Origin: Candidatus Bathyarchaeota archaeon
GTDB taxonomy: Archaea > Thermoproteota > Bathyarchaeia > Bathyarchaeales > Bathyarchaeaceae
DNA length: 6,783 nucleotides
Assembly: GCA_020344715.1 (NCBI GenBank)
Contig: CP070828.1
Coordinates: 344,060-350,842 of the forward strand
Direction: 5' to 3'
This document shows, one piece after another, positions 1-6,479 of this stretch; within the stretch, counting starts at the first letter, position 1; each line of letters opens with the position of its first letter. The notes under the pieces were generated by a model. It was not told the origin of the DNA. It saw nothing but the letters and a program-made list of their open reading frames with translations, and made no database searches. Both the position numbers and the translations under genes were made by a program.

Positions 1-13
1 AGAGGAGTGAGGC

Positions 14-403
14 ATGGAAGTTAAAGGGTGTCAACTCTGTGGGACACTTGCTCATGCAACTTATGCTTGTACCCACTGCAAACGCGAGGTTTGTCAAGCC
101 TGCTTTAAACCTGAGATGGGTGTTTGCTCAGAATGCTATCGTCGTCTCAAGAACGAAACGTCTCTGTCAACGTTCCCGTTGAAGCTGTTTCTGTTAGGCT
201 TCGTGCTCATTATTTCAGGAATGATTTTTCTTATCGCTTCGTCCGCCCTCTACGGGGACGCGCAAACAACCGCTGGCATCATAATATTCATCGGACCGAT
301 CCCAATAATACTCGGCACTGGGCCTTATTCTGTCTTCGCGATTCTACTTGCCACGATTCTGACCGTTATCGGCATAGTTTTCTTCCTTTTGCTGCGGAAA
401 TAA
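14..403 (+). CDS. Small membrane protein: N-terminal four-CxxC zinc module plus DUF131/TIGR00304-like membrane tail
   Basis: A 129-residue protein of unknown function. Residues 6-41 hold four CxxC pairs (C6/C9, C19/C22, C27/C30, C38/C41), a B-box or treble-clef-like arrangement expected to bind two zinc ions. A short linker leads to three hydrophobic segments at about 57-80, 86-101 and 106-127. The middle segment carries IGPIPIILG, which I recognise as the signature of the small archaeal membrane family DUF131/TIGR00304. Members of that family, as I recall them, are about 80 residues, so the zinc module is an N-terminal addition. The likely topology is a cytosolic zinc domain anchored in the membrane. 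The ATG follows a purine-rich GAGGAGTGAGG ribosome site in the first 12 bases of the window. The promoter and any upstream operon partner lie outside. The stop is 4 bp from a convergent tRNA gene. The reading frame is confident; the biochemical role is unknown. Confidence 0.85.
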   Translation: MEVKGCQLCGTLAHATYACTHCKREVCQACFKPEMGVCSECYRRLKNETSLSTFPLKLFLLGFVLIISGMIFLIASSALYGDAQTTAGIIIFIGPIPIILGTGPYSVFAILLATILTVIGIVFFLLLRK

Positions 404-407
404 GACA

Positions 408-485
408 TGGTGGGGCTGCCCGGATTTGAACCGGGGTCAAGAGAGCCCGAGTCTCCTAGCCTAGACCAAACTAGCCCACAGCCCC
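408..485 (-). tRNA. tRNA-Pro (anticodon CGG), with encoded CCA
   Basis: Read on the minus strand, this folds into a full cloverleaf. The acceptor stem GGGGCTG pairs with CAGCCCC. T8 and G9 follow, then a D-stem GGCT/GGCT with two G-U pairs and an 11-nt D-loop that keeps the GG pair and A21. The anticodon stem GGAGA/TCTCT encloses loop CTCGGGC with T33, anticodon CGG and G37. The variable loop is 4 nt. The T-stem CCCGG/CCGGG encloses loop TTCAAAT. The discriminator A is at 411, and the next three bases (408-410 on the plus strand) encode CCA. The anticodon reads the proline codon CCG. I see no intron. The gene sits 4 bp from the stop of the convergent membrane-protein gene, so read-through from that gene would be antisense to the tRNA. 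Confidence 0.95.
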
Positions 486-508
486 TACACGTGACATTTC
501 ATCTAGCC

Positions 509-515
509 TATAAAA
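509..515 (-). promoter_or_regulatory. Candidate TATA box for tRNA-Pro
   Basis: On the minus strand this reads TTTTATA, centred about 27 bp upstream of the tRNA 5' end at 485, which is the standard archaeal TATA-to-start distance. A second A/T-rich element (TTTAAGC on the minus strand, about 524-530) is further away. Position fits well, but the sequence alone does not prove use. Confidence 0.5.
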
Positions 516-581
516 CATAAAATGCTTAAATACCATTGCTTGAAAAGCTGTCCCGCCAAAGATCTCATCTAGTTTGTCCGC

Positions 582-588
582 TTAAAAA
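582..588 (+). promoter_or_regulatory. Candidate TATA-like box for the NrdD-like fusion gene (ATG 616 model)
   Basis: TTAAAAA lies about 28 bp upstream of bases 610-614, so transcription would start within a few bases of the ATG at 616. That would give a nearly leaderless mRNA, consistent with the absence of a ribosome site before 616. It competes with the TATA box at 661-667. Confidence 0.3.
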
Positions 589-615
589 CCGCATGCCCCC
601 ACGCCTCATATTTGC

Positions 616-2973
616 ATGTCAGTTTCCGTCTTCAGTAACAAATTGTGCTATCGACAACGCTTTAAAACCGAGCGCACACTATTAGCGTCTAATAGTTTCA
701 GCGAAGGTGCTCGTTTGTCCCGTCGGAGAAAGCTTGGAACTCAAGTGTTAAAAGCTGTTTCCTCGTCGATTCGATTGCGAGTTCTGACTATTCTGTTAGA
801 AAGAGGACCACTTTCATACACCGAAATAATGACCATTCTCCGTCTGAATCCGAGCAGAGATGCTGGTCGATTTGCCTATCACCTCAAATCTCTTCTCAAA
901 GCCGATTTAATTGAGCCTGACGTGAAAACGAAGAAATATCGACTCACCGATCTTGGCAGAATGCTAATCGATGTCGCTGAAACCATTGAGGAGCGATTCT
1001 TCAAAAGGCGGAAGATGATGGTTCGCGCCTCTCGCCTAGCTATGGAAGAATTCGATCGCAATAAAATAGCTGAGTCACTTGTGAAGGAAGCAAACGTTCC
1101 TCACGATCTAGCGCAAAAGATAGCTAGAGAAACCCAAGGACGCCTACTCAAGATAAAAACAAAATATCTGACGGCTCCTCTGATTCGAGAGTTCGTTAAC
1201 ACCATCCTGATAGAGAAAGGTCTGGAAGAGTATCGCCATAAACTTACACGTTTAGGACTACCCATCCATGACGTAACCCAACTCATTAAAATAATGGGAA
1301 CTCAAGCCAAGAGTGTGGGGGCAGTCCACGAAGCAGCAGCCAACTCCATAATTGAAGAGTACACTTTACTCAACGTGCTCCCCCGTGACATCGCTGACGC
1401 TCATCTTTCTGGTTCGCTCCATCTCAACAACCTCGGCTATTGGATATTGAAACCAACCGAGTTCACGCATGATCTCCGTTTTTTCCTCCAACAAGGGCTC
1501 AGCTTCGAAAGACCGAGTTTCGCCAACCTCTCGTATCCTCCTCCCAAGAGTTTCAGAGCGGCGCTTTTGGTCGTTTCCCACCTTCTGAGAGCTGTTGGGA
1601 CGGAAGTAGTTGAGGAGCAGACAGTGGAGTACTTGAACATTTTTCTCGCCCCATTTATCCGTGGGGTTGGGACAGACCAAATCCGTGAGGATTTGCGTTT
1701 GTTTCTTTTTGACCTAAATCACTCTCTCGCACCAGATGGCAAGCCCCTGCACGTATCTTTGGGTCTAGAGTTCGTAGTTCCAAGCTTTCTCCAAGAAGAG
1801 AGAGCGATAGGGCAAAGCGCCAAATCTGTGGGGTCTTATGCTGACTTTGCAGAGGAAAGTCGTCGTCTTCTTTCACTACTTCTGGATGTTGTATTGGAGG
1901 AAAGCAGAGGCACCCCGATCTTCAATCCGAGTTTCATTCTGAAGATCCGTCCAGAAGTGCTTGCTAGCCAGGAATGTGATTCGATGCTCTTTGAGGCACA
2001 TCGTCTGGCTGCTGATCGGGGGCTTCCCTACTTCGCTAACCTAGCTTCAAAGGACCAGAAGTGTGCATCCTACACTGCGACCGGTATGCGTCTTTCTGAT
2101 GACTGGAAGAAAGACTGGGAATTGGATACCCTGCGAACTGGAAGCGTTGATAGCGTTGTTGTTAACTTACCAAGGCTTGTTTATGAAGCTAAAAGAAACG
2201 AAACAGAGTTTTTCAACCTTCTGAACGAACAGCTCGAGATGGCCTTGAGAGCTCTGGAAATCAAGTATCGAACTCTTAAACAAAGACTCAGAGACGGGCT
2301 GCTTCCTTTTCTTACCAGAAGGGCCAGTGGAGACCGATACGTTAGGCTTGAGAACTTTTCACGGCAAGTAAGCCCGTTGGGATTGAATGAAGCTGCAAAA
2401 TGCTTTGTTGGAGAATCGATACCTGAAGCCGACAAAGCTTTGCAATTCGCAGAGGACACAATGCAGTATTTCTCTGATTTCATTAGGAAATATGCGAGAA
2501 AGCCGGAAACGCGGTCAGTGTTGGCTATGGTTCCTTGCTATGATGCAGCCAAGCGTCTCGCGGAATTGGATGTTGAACGTTATGGCTGGGCAAACGCACG
2601 TCCACAAGGGGCTAAGGAACACCCGTTCTATACCGACATGGTCGCTGTGCCATCAGAAGCCGACATTTCTTGGCAAGAGCGATTGCGCATTGAGGAGAGA
2701 TTTCACAAGCTTGCCATGGGGGGTCATCTTGCTATCATGCAATTAGCAGAGAAAGAACAAGATCCTGAGGAGCTGTTGGCGGTAACAAGGCAGATTGCAG
2801 CAACGTACCGCATAGGTTTGTATAGCTTCAACCGAAGCATAACTTGTTGTGGTCGTTGTCAGAAAGCCTTTTTCGGGCAACTGGTGAAATGCCCATCTTG
2901 TGGGTCTGTGAATGCCATGATTCGCTATAGGCGGGTCTCGGCTAGATATGAGCCAACAGTAGTTTCTGGCTGA
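616..2973 (+). CDS. Winged-helix / ATP-cone / degenerate anaerobic ribonucleotide reductase (NrdD-like) fusion, likely a regulator
   Basis: A 785-residue protein (752 if TTG 715 is the start; the first 33 residues look unconserved). Residues ~44-115 form an ArsR-like winged helix with YTEIM and FAYHLKSLL. Residues ~135-225 form an ATP-cone (FDRNKIAESLVKEA, PLIREFVN, GLEEYRHKLTRLGLPIHDV) whose first strand is eroded. From ~240 the chain follows class III RNR: HLSGSLHL..LGYW (263-276), HDLRFF (285-290), PYFANL (471-476), DTLRTGS..SVVVNLPR (504-520), FYTDM (671-675), MGGHL (701-705). A C-terminal zinc site uses C744 or C745, C748, C759 and C762. From memory of the family, active NrdD has Cys in the early P-x-C..HDLR region, Cys in MGCRT, and the radical Gly in RVxGY. 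Here these read PTEFTHDLR, TATGMRLS and RVSARY (Ala776), and the chain ends nine residues later. Catalysis therefore looks lost. I infer a nucleotide-responsive DNA-binding protein. Confidence 0.85.
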   Translation: MSVSVFSNKLCYRQRFKTERTLLASNSFSEGARLSRRRKLGTQVLKAVSSSIRLRVLTILLERGPLSYTEIMTILRLNPSRDAGRFAYHLKSLLKADLIEPDVKTKKYRLTDLGRMLIDVAETIEERFFKRRKMMVRASRLAMEEFDRNKIAESLVKEANVPHDLAQKIARETQGRLLKIKTKYLTAPLIREFVNTILIEKGLEEYRHKLTRLGLPIHDVTQLIKIMGTQAKSVGAVHEAAANSIIEEYTLLNVLPRDIADAHLSGSLHLNNLGYWILKPTEFTHDLRFFLQQGLSFERPSFANLSYPPPKSFRAALLVVSHLLRAVGTEVVEEQTVEYLNIFLAPFIRGVGTDQIREDLRLFLFDLNHSLAPDGKPLHVSLGLEFVVPSFLQEERAIGQSAKSVGSYADFAEESRRLLSLLLDVVLEESRGTPIFNPSFILKIRPEVLASQECDSMLFEAHRLAADRGLPYFANLASKDQKCASYTATGMRLSDDWKKDWELDTLRTGSVDSVVVNLPRLVYEAKRNETEFFNLLNEQLEMALRALEIKYRTLKQRLRDGLLPFLTRRASGDRYVRLENFSRQVSPLGLNEAAKCFVGESIPEADKALQFAEDTMQYFSDFIRKYARKPETRSVLAMVPCYDAAKRLAELDVERYGWANARPQGAKEHPFYTDMVAVPSEADISWQERLRIEERFHKLAMGGHLAIMQLAEKEQDPEELLAVTRQIAATYRIGLYSFNRSITCCGRCQKAFFGQLVKCPSCGSVNAMIRYRRVSARYEPTVVSG
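661..667 (+). promoter_or_regulatory. Alternative TATA box plus downstream GGTG ribosome site supporting a TTG start at 715
   Basis: TTTAAAA is followed about 26 bp later by the expected start site near 691. GAAGGTG at 703-709 is then a good archaeal ribosome site, 5 nt before TTG at 715-717. This set would start the fusion protein at residue 34 of the longer frame, just before the winged helix. The spacing matches the GGTGA-5 nt-TTG arrangement before the membrane protein at 5696, which makes it a serious rival to the ATG at 616. Confidence 0.45.
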
Positions 2974-3031
2974 AACCGCGAAAAGCTGGGATACAAAGGC
3001 GTAATTAACGTGTCAATTCCATAGAGCGTCT

Positions 3032-3082
3032 TGTACAGTTTTTTAAACAATTTTTTCGAAAAAGTTTAACTAAAAACTGACA
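3032..3082. terminator. Imperfect palindrome with T/A runs, candidate bidirectional terminator
   Basis: The region is symmetric about 3057/3058. Nine inner pairs (3049-3057 with 3058-3066, one G-U) contain TTTTTCGAAAAA. A 5x5 internal loop follows, then eight outer pairs: CAGTTTTT at 3036-3043 with AAAAACTG at 3072-3079. Three more pairs (3032-3034 with 3080-3082) form if A3035 bulges out. Two T6 runs (3039-3044, 3051-3056) lie on the plus strand, 65-80 bp after the stop of the fusion gene, fitting archaeal T-run termination. An operator or cruciform role is the alternative. Confidence 0.5.
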
Positions 3083-3091
3083 TGCGGAATC

Positions 3092-3166
3092 TATACAGAA
3101 ATTTGTATAAAGACGTCATAATTTCTGTATGCAGGATTTGCGAATTTGCATCTAAATCTGTATGCA
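3092..3166 (+). promoter_or_regulatory. Operator-like cluster of phased TGTAT motifs
   Basis: TATACA (3092-3097) and TGTATA (3104-3109) form an inverted repeat with a 6-nt spacer. Further TGTAT copies lie at 3126 and 3159, inside two copies of the 10-mer TCTGTATGCA (3124-3133, 3157-3166). TGTAT starts at 3104, 3126 and 3159 are 22 and 33 bp apart, whole multiples of about 11 bp, so they would face the same side of the helix. ATGCA (3129-3133) and TGCAT (3147-3151) make another inverted pair. The cluster ends 89 bp before the small Cys-rich gene. Which protein, if any, binds is unknown. Confidence 0.35.
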
Positions 3167-3255
3167 ATGCTAATAGCCGAAGTCGCCGTTAGATGTAGAC
3201 TACCCTTTTTGCGGGGTTCTTGAGGAACTAAGCAAAAACTTTGGTGGCTCTCTAA

Positions 3256-3513
3256 ATGGCTCTGGATACGCGTGTGAAGTCGCTCTATAGTGACCGGAAA
3301 GAAGGTAACATAGTTGAATTGCCGAATTGCCTCGGCAAGTGGCTTTCGAAAAACTCCAACAAATGTGAAACATGTAGCCTTCAAGTGGAATGTTACGGCA
3401 AGATGAGAAGTGAAGAGAAGCGGCGGGAAAAGGAAGAAGAGCGAAAAAGAATCCCTTGGTATAAACTTACAGACTTGGAAGAAACCTTCGGCGTCTGCGA
3501 AACATGCGGTTGA
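3256..3513 (+). CDS. Small Cys-rich hypothetical protein with CxG-C-CxxC-like cluster
   Basis: An 85-residue protein I cannot assign to a named family. C25, C37, C40 and C46 follow the pattern C-x-G-x(9)-C-x2-C-x5-C, which resembles small zinc-knuckle-like motifs I have seen in viral and archaeal hypothetical proteins. A strongly charged, probably helical Lys/Glu/Arg stretch (about 50-66) follows. The chain ends with a second CxxC pair (C81, C84); KCETC and VCETC are near-copies of each other. Six cysteines, no membrane segment and no signal peptide suggest a small cytosolic metal-binding or nucleic-acid-associated protein. GGTGG at 3243-3247 sits 8 nt before the ATG, supporting this start. 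No convincing TATA box was found; the phased-motif region lies upstream. It converges on pyrB with 6 bp between the stops. The Cys spacing and ribosome site favour a real gene over a chance frame. Confidence 0.65.
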   Translation: MALDTRVKSLYSDRKEGNIVELPNCLGKWLSKNSNKCETCSLQVECYGKMRSEEKRREKEEERKRIPWYKLTDLEETFGVCETCG

Positions 3514-3519
3514 CGTTAG

Positions 3520-4781
<1,262 letters not shown>

Positions 4782-4790
4782 CTCCCTCTC

Positions 4791-4796
4791 TTTTTT
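4791..4796 (+). terminator. T6 run, candidate plus-strand terminator
   Basis: CTCCCTCTC then six T residues, starting 9 nt after the stop of the doubtful ORF ending at 4781. Archaeal termination typically uses such T-rich runs on the coding strand. A short CTCG/CGAG pairing (4798-4801 with 4811-4814) lies just after it. Confidence 0.4.
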
Positions 4797-4822
4797 ACTC
4801 GATGCGCGCGCGAGAGACAGAT

Positions 4823-4829
4823 AAAAAAA
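4823..4829 (-). terminator. T7 run (minus strand), terminator of the TM-helix protein gene
   Basis: Seven A residues on the plus strand are seven T residues for transcripts coming from the minus-strand gene whose stop is at 4857-4859. The run begins about 27 nt after that stop, a good match to archaeal T-run termination. Confidence 0.55.
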
Positions 4830-4856
4830 GACAGAAGATGGAAGACATGCAGTTGG

Positions 4857-5696
4857 TCAGGAAACTTCCTTTGTCATCTTCTTTGCCATACCGTAGACTA
4901 TGGGGATCAGCGCTAGTGCTAAAGCGATAGCGAAAGCCCAAGAAATGTTGGCTACAATATTTGTGACACCTTCAAAGGTGGCAAAGATTGCTCCAGTGCC
5001 AACAATCAAGAAAATGCTGTAAAGCATGAATTTTGCGTATCCTGCAACTTCTACAAATTCTTTGTGATCATCTGTGATCGACTTGATCAAACCATCAGTC
5101 AGTGCTATTCCCGCCCCGATTATAACAAAGCCTAGGATCAAAGGATAAACTAGGTCGCCTGCAAGTAGCATAAGATTCAAAGCTATTAGAATCACGAATC
5201 CTACCAAGCCAATTAGAAGAAGATTTGTTAGCATATCAACTATCTCAGCCTTGGCTTTTGGGAAGACAGGTTTCAACGTGTGCCCCACTAGGGATGCTAG
5301 AGTTCCAACCAACACAGTGCCTATGACTATTATCACGATGCCTCCAAGAAGTCTAGGTAAATAGGCTGCTACGTCAACTAGGAATTGACCTACTGGACCT
5401 TCTATGTTAAGAATCTGTATCGCTAGGACCACAGACAAGATGAAGATGAAAGCTGTGGTAACTCCGCCAACGAAGGATGAAATATCTAGTTCCGCTGTTT
5501 TAAAGGCTCTTCCAACAGTGGTTTGTTCGAAACTTTTTTCAATGCCCATTTTCTCGATAAGTCTATTCACAGCTTTTCCGCCCACTTTCCCAGCAACGTA
5601 TCCAATGGCTAATATGACAATTGCAGCGATTAGCAAAGGCAAGAATTCAATGAAGTCTTCAAGCATTCTATTCAACATTTCCATAATGTCTGCCAA
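4857..5696 (-). CDS. TM-helix-repeat membrane protein (CmpX / MscS-like, PF05552 type)
   Basis: A polytopic membrane protein of 279 residues counted from TTG at 5696. About seven hydrophobic segments lie near residues 19-37, 74-96, 113-138, 157-180, 183-203, 220-241 and 246-269. Two copies of the conserved TM-helix unit are visible: EFLPLLIAAIVILAIGY then GKVGGKAVNRLIEKMGI near the N-terminus, and YLPRLLGGIVIIVIGTVLVG around 112-131. This unit occurs in small-conductance mechanosensitive channel relatives such as CmpX, so a pore or osmotic-stress role is plausible. The soluble MscS beta domain is absent, so channel activity is not shown. The frame is open back to ATG 5948, but GGTGA at 5702-5706 sits 5 nt before TTG 5696 and a TATA box lies inside the extra stretch, so I reject the 363-residue version. 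ATG 5684 is a second option. It stands alone, with a T7 terminator after it. Confidence 0.85.
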   Translation of the reverse strand: MADIMEMLNRMLEDFIEFLPLLIAAIVILAIGYVAGKVGGKAVNRLIEKMGIEKSFEQTTVGRAFKTAELDISSFVGGVTTAFIFILSVVLAIQILNIEGPVGQFLVDVAAYLPRLLGGIVIIVIGTVLVGTLASLVGHTLKPVFPKAKAEIVDMLTNLLLIGLVGFVILIALNLMLLAGDLVYPLILGFVIIGAGIALTDGLIKSITDDHKEFVEVAGYAKFMLYSIFLIVGTGAIFATFEGVTNIVANISWAFAIALALALIPIVYGMAKKMTKEVS

Positions 5697-5701
5697 AGTT
5701 G

Positions 5702-5706
5702 TCACC
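5702..5706 (-). promoter_or_regulatory. GGTGA ribosome site that decides the TTG start at 5696
   Basis: On the minus strand GGTGA is followed by CAACT and then TTG. The spacing to TTG is 5 nt, whereas to ATG at 5684 it would be 17 nt, which is too long. This favours a TTG start. Confidence 0.6.
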
Positions 5707-5727
5707 GTTTTCTCTATGTTTTGATTT

Positions 5728-5737
5728 GTTTTATAAG
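5728..5737 (-). promoter_or_regulatory. TATA box of the TM-helix protein gene
   Basis: On the minus strand CTTATAAAAC, centred near 5733. A start 25-27 bp downstream falls near 5707, leaving a leader of about 11 nt that contains the GGTGA site. The element lies inside the longer open frame, so that extension is probably untranslated DNA. Confidence 0.6.
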
Positions 5738-5963
5738 ATTTGTTAAGATAGATGTTGCAAACAATATGAGAATCGCAGTCGTTTTCTTGCGCACGAAAGA
5801 AATAGTCTGTCCTCGTTCTAAAACTGTTATTTCCAGTTTGACATCCAGCATAAACTGTGCGCGAAATACTCGAAAGCCATTTCTCGAAGCTCATGCGCGC
5901 GCGTTTTAATCGATTTTCAATGAAAAATGAAGGTCCCATCACAAGCAAACGCTCTTGATAACT
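5738..5963. other. Divergent spacer between the TM-helix gene and pyrI
   Basis: Part of the 314-bp divergent interval 5697-6010. Besides the two outward promoters it holds ATGCGCGCGCG at 5893-5903, an exact copy of the 11-mer at 4802-4812, and two nearby CTCGAA motifs (5869-5874 and 5883-5888). Open frames on both strands here have no recognisable family, ribosome site or promoter, and I treat them as chance. Confidence 0.5.
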
Positions 5964-5973
5964 CTTTTTATCC
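5964..5973 (+). promoter_or_regulatory. Candidate TATA box of pyrI
   Basis: CTTTTTATCC, centred near 5968, predicts a start near 5994. That leaves a leader of about 17 nt containing GAAGG at 5997-6001, about 9 nt before the ATG at 6011. The sequence is a moderate rather than strong TATA match, but its position suits a single-gene pyrI transcript. Confidence 0.45.
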
Positions 5974-6010
5974 TCTATGGTAGAATAGTATCCAAAGAAG
6001 GTTGAAGTCT

Positions 6011-6475
6011 ATGGCCAAAAGAACCCTGCGTGTCTCAAAGATTAGAGAAGGTACAGTTATTGATCACATCACAGGAGGGCACGCTTTAGACGTGATAAAG
6101 ATTTTAGGAATTACCGGGCGAACGGGAGGAATCGTAACTGTTGCTATAAATATTCCAAGCAAGATCCTGAAGGTTAAAGATATTGTCAAAGTTGAAGGAA
6201 GAAAGATTGCTTCGGCGGAAGTGGATAAGATCGCGTTGCTGGCGCCCCACGCTACCATCAATATCATCCGTAGCTATAGGGTCGTAGAAAAGCAGCGAGT
6301 GAAGCTGCCAAAGGTCATTCGGGGCATAGTGAAATGTGCCAACCCCGCATGCATTTCGAACAGCGATGAACCGGTGCAGGCAACATTCTATGTGGAACGA
6401 GAAGAACCGCTTCGGTTAAAATGTCATTATTGCGGCTATGTCATGGAAAAGCAAGATGTGCTCAAACAGTTTTGA
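6011..6475 (+). CDS. pyrI: Aspartate carbamoyltransferase, regulatory chain
   Basis: The regulatory subunit of aspartate carbamoyltransferase. It binds nucleotide effectors (in E. coli CTP and UTP inhibit, ATP activates) and links PyrB trimers. From ATG 6011 the protein is 154 residues, about the size of E. coli PyrI (153). The N-terminal effector domain shows RVSKIREGTVIDHI, GHALDVIKILGI, the family segment VEGRKIASAEVDKIALLAP and ATINIIRSYRVVEK. The C-terminal zinc domain has CANPAC, then CHYC; the four cysteines (C109, C114, C138, C141) fall at the same positions as in the E. coli protein, where they bind zinc and contact PyrB. An in-frame TTG at 6002 would add three residues, but the ATG has the better-placed GAAGG. 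The subunit looks fully functional. It is not in an operon with pyrB, and its 3' end converges on the NAC gene with 4 bp between stops. Confidence 0.97.
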   Translation: MAKRTLRVSKIREGTVIDHITGGHALDVIKILGITGRTGGIVTVAINIPSKILKVKDIVKVEGRKIASAEVDKIALLAPHATINIIRSYRVVEKQRVKLPKVIRGIVKCANPACISNSDEPVQATFYVEREEPLRLKCHYCGYVMEKQDVLKQF

Positions 6476-6479
6476 TCAG

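Noticed and set aside
610..3151. ATTTGCAT at 610-617 and 3144-3151 as a possible shared operator at both ends of the fusion gene
   Set aside because: An 8-mer shared twice in 6.8 kb is expected by chance.
3216..3228. GTTC-TTGAG-GAAC hairpin upstream of the Cys-rich gene, considered as a riboswitch or attenuator part
   Set aside because: Only four pairs, with no larger conserved fold or known riboswitch core nearby.
3091..3384. 97-codon minus-strand ORF covering the phased-motif region
   Set aside because: It overlaps the better-supported Cys-rich gene, has no recognisable family or ribosome site, and its composition looks like chance coding.
5697..5948. 84-residue N-terminal extension of the TM-helix protein back to ATG 5948
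   Set aside because: A TATA box (5728-5737) and a GGTGA site placed for TTG 5696 lie within it, and the sequence is polar with no family resemblance.
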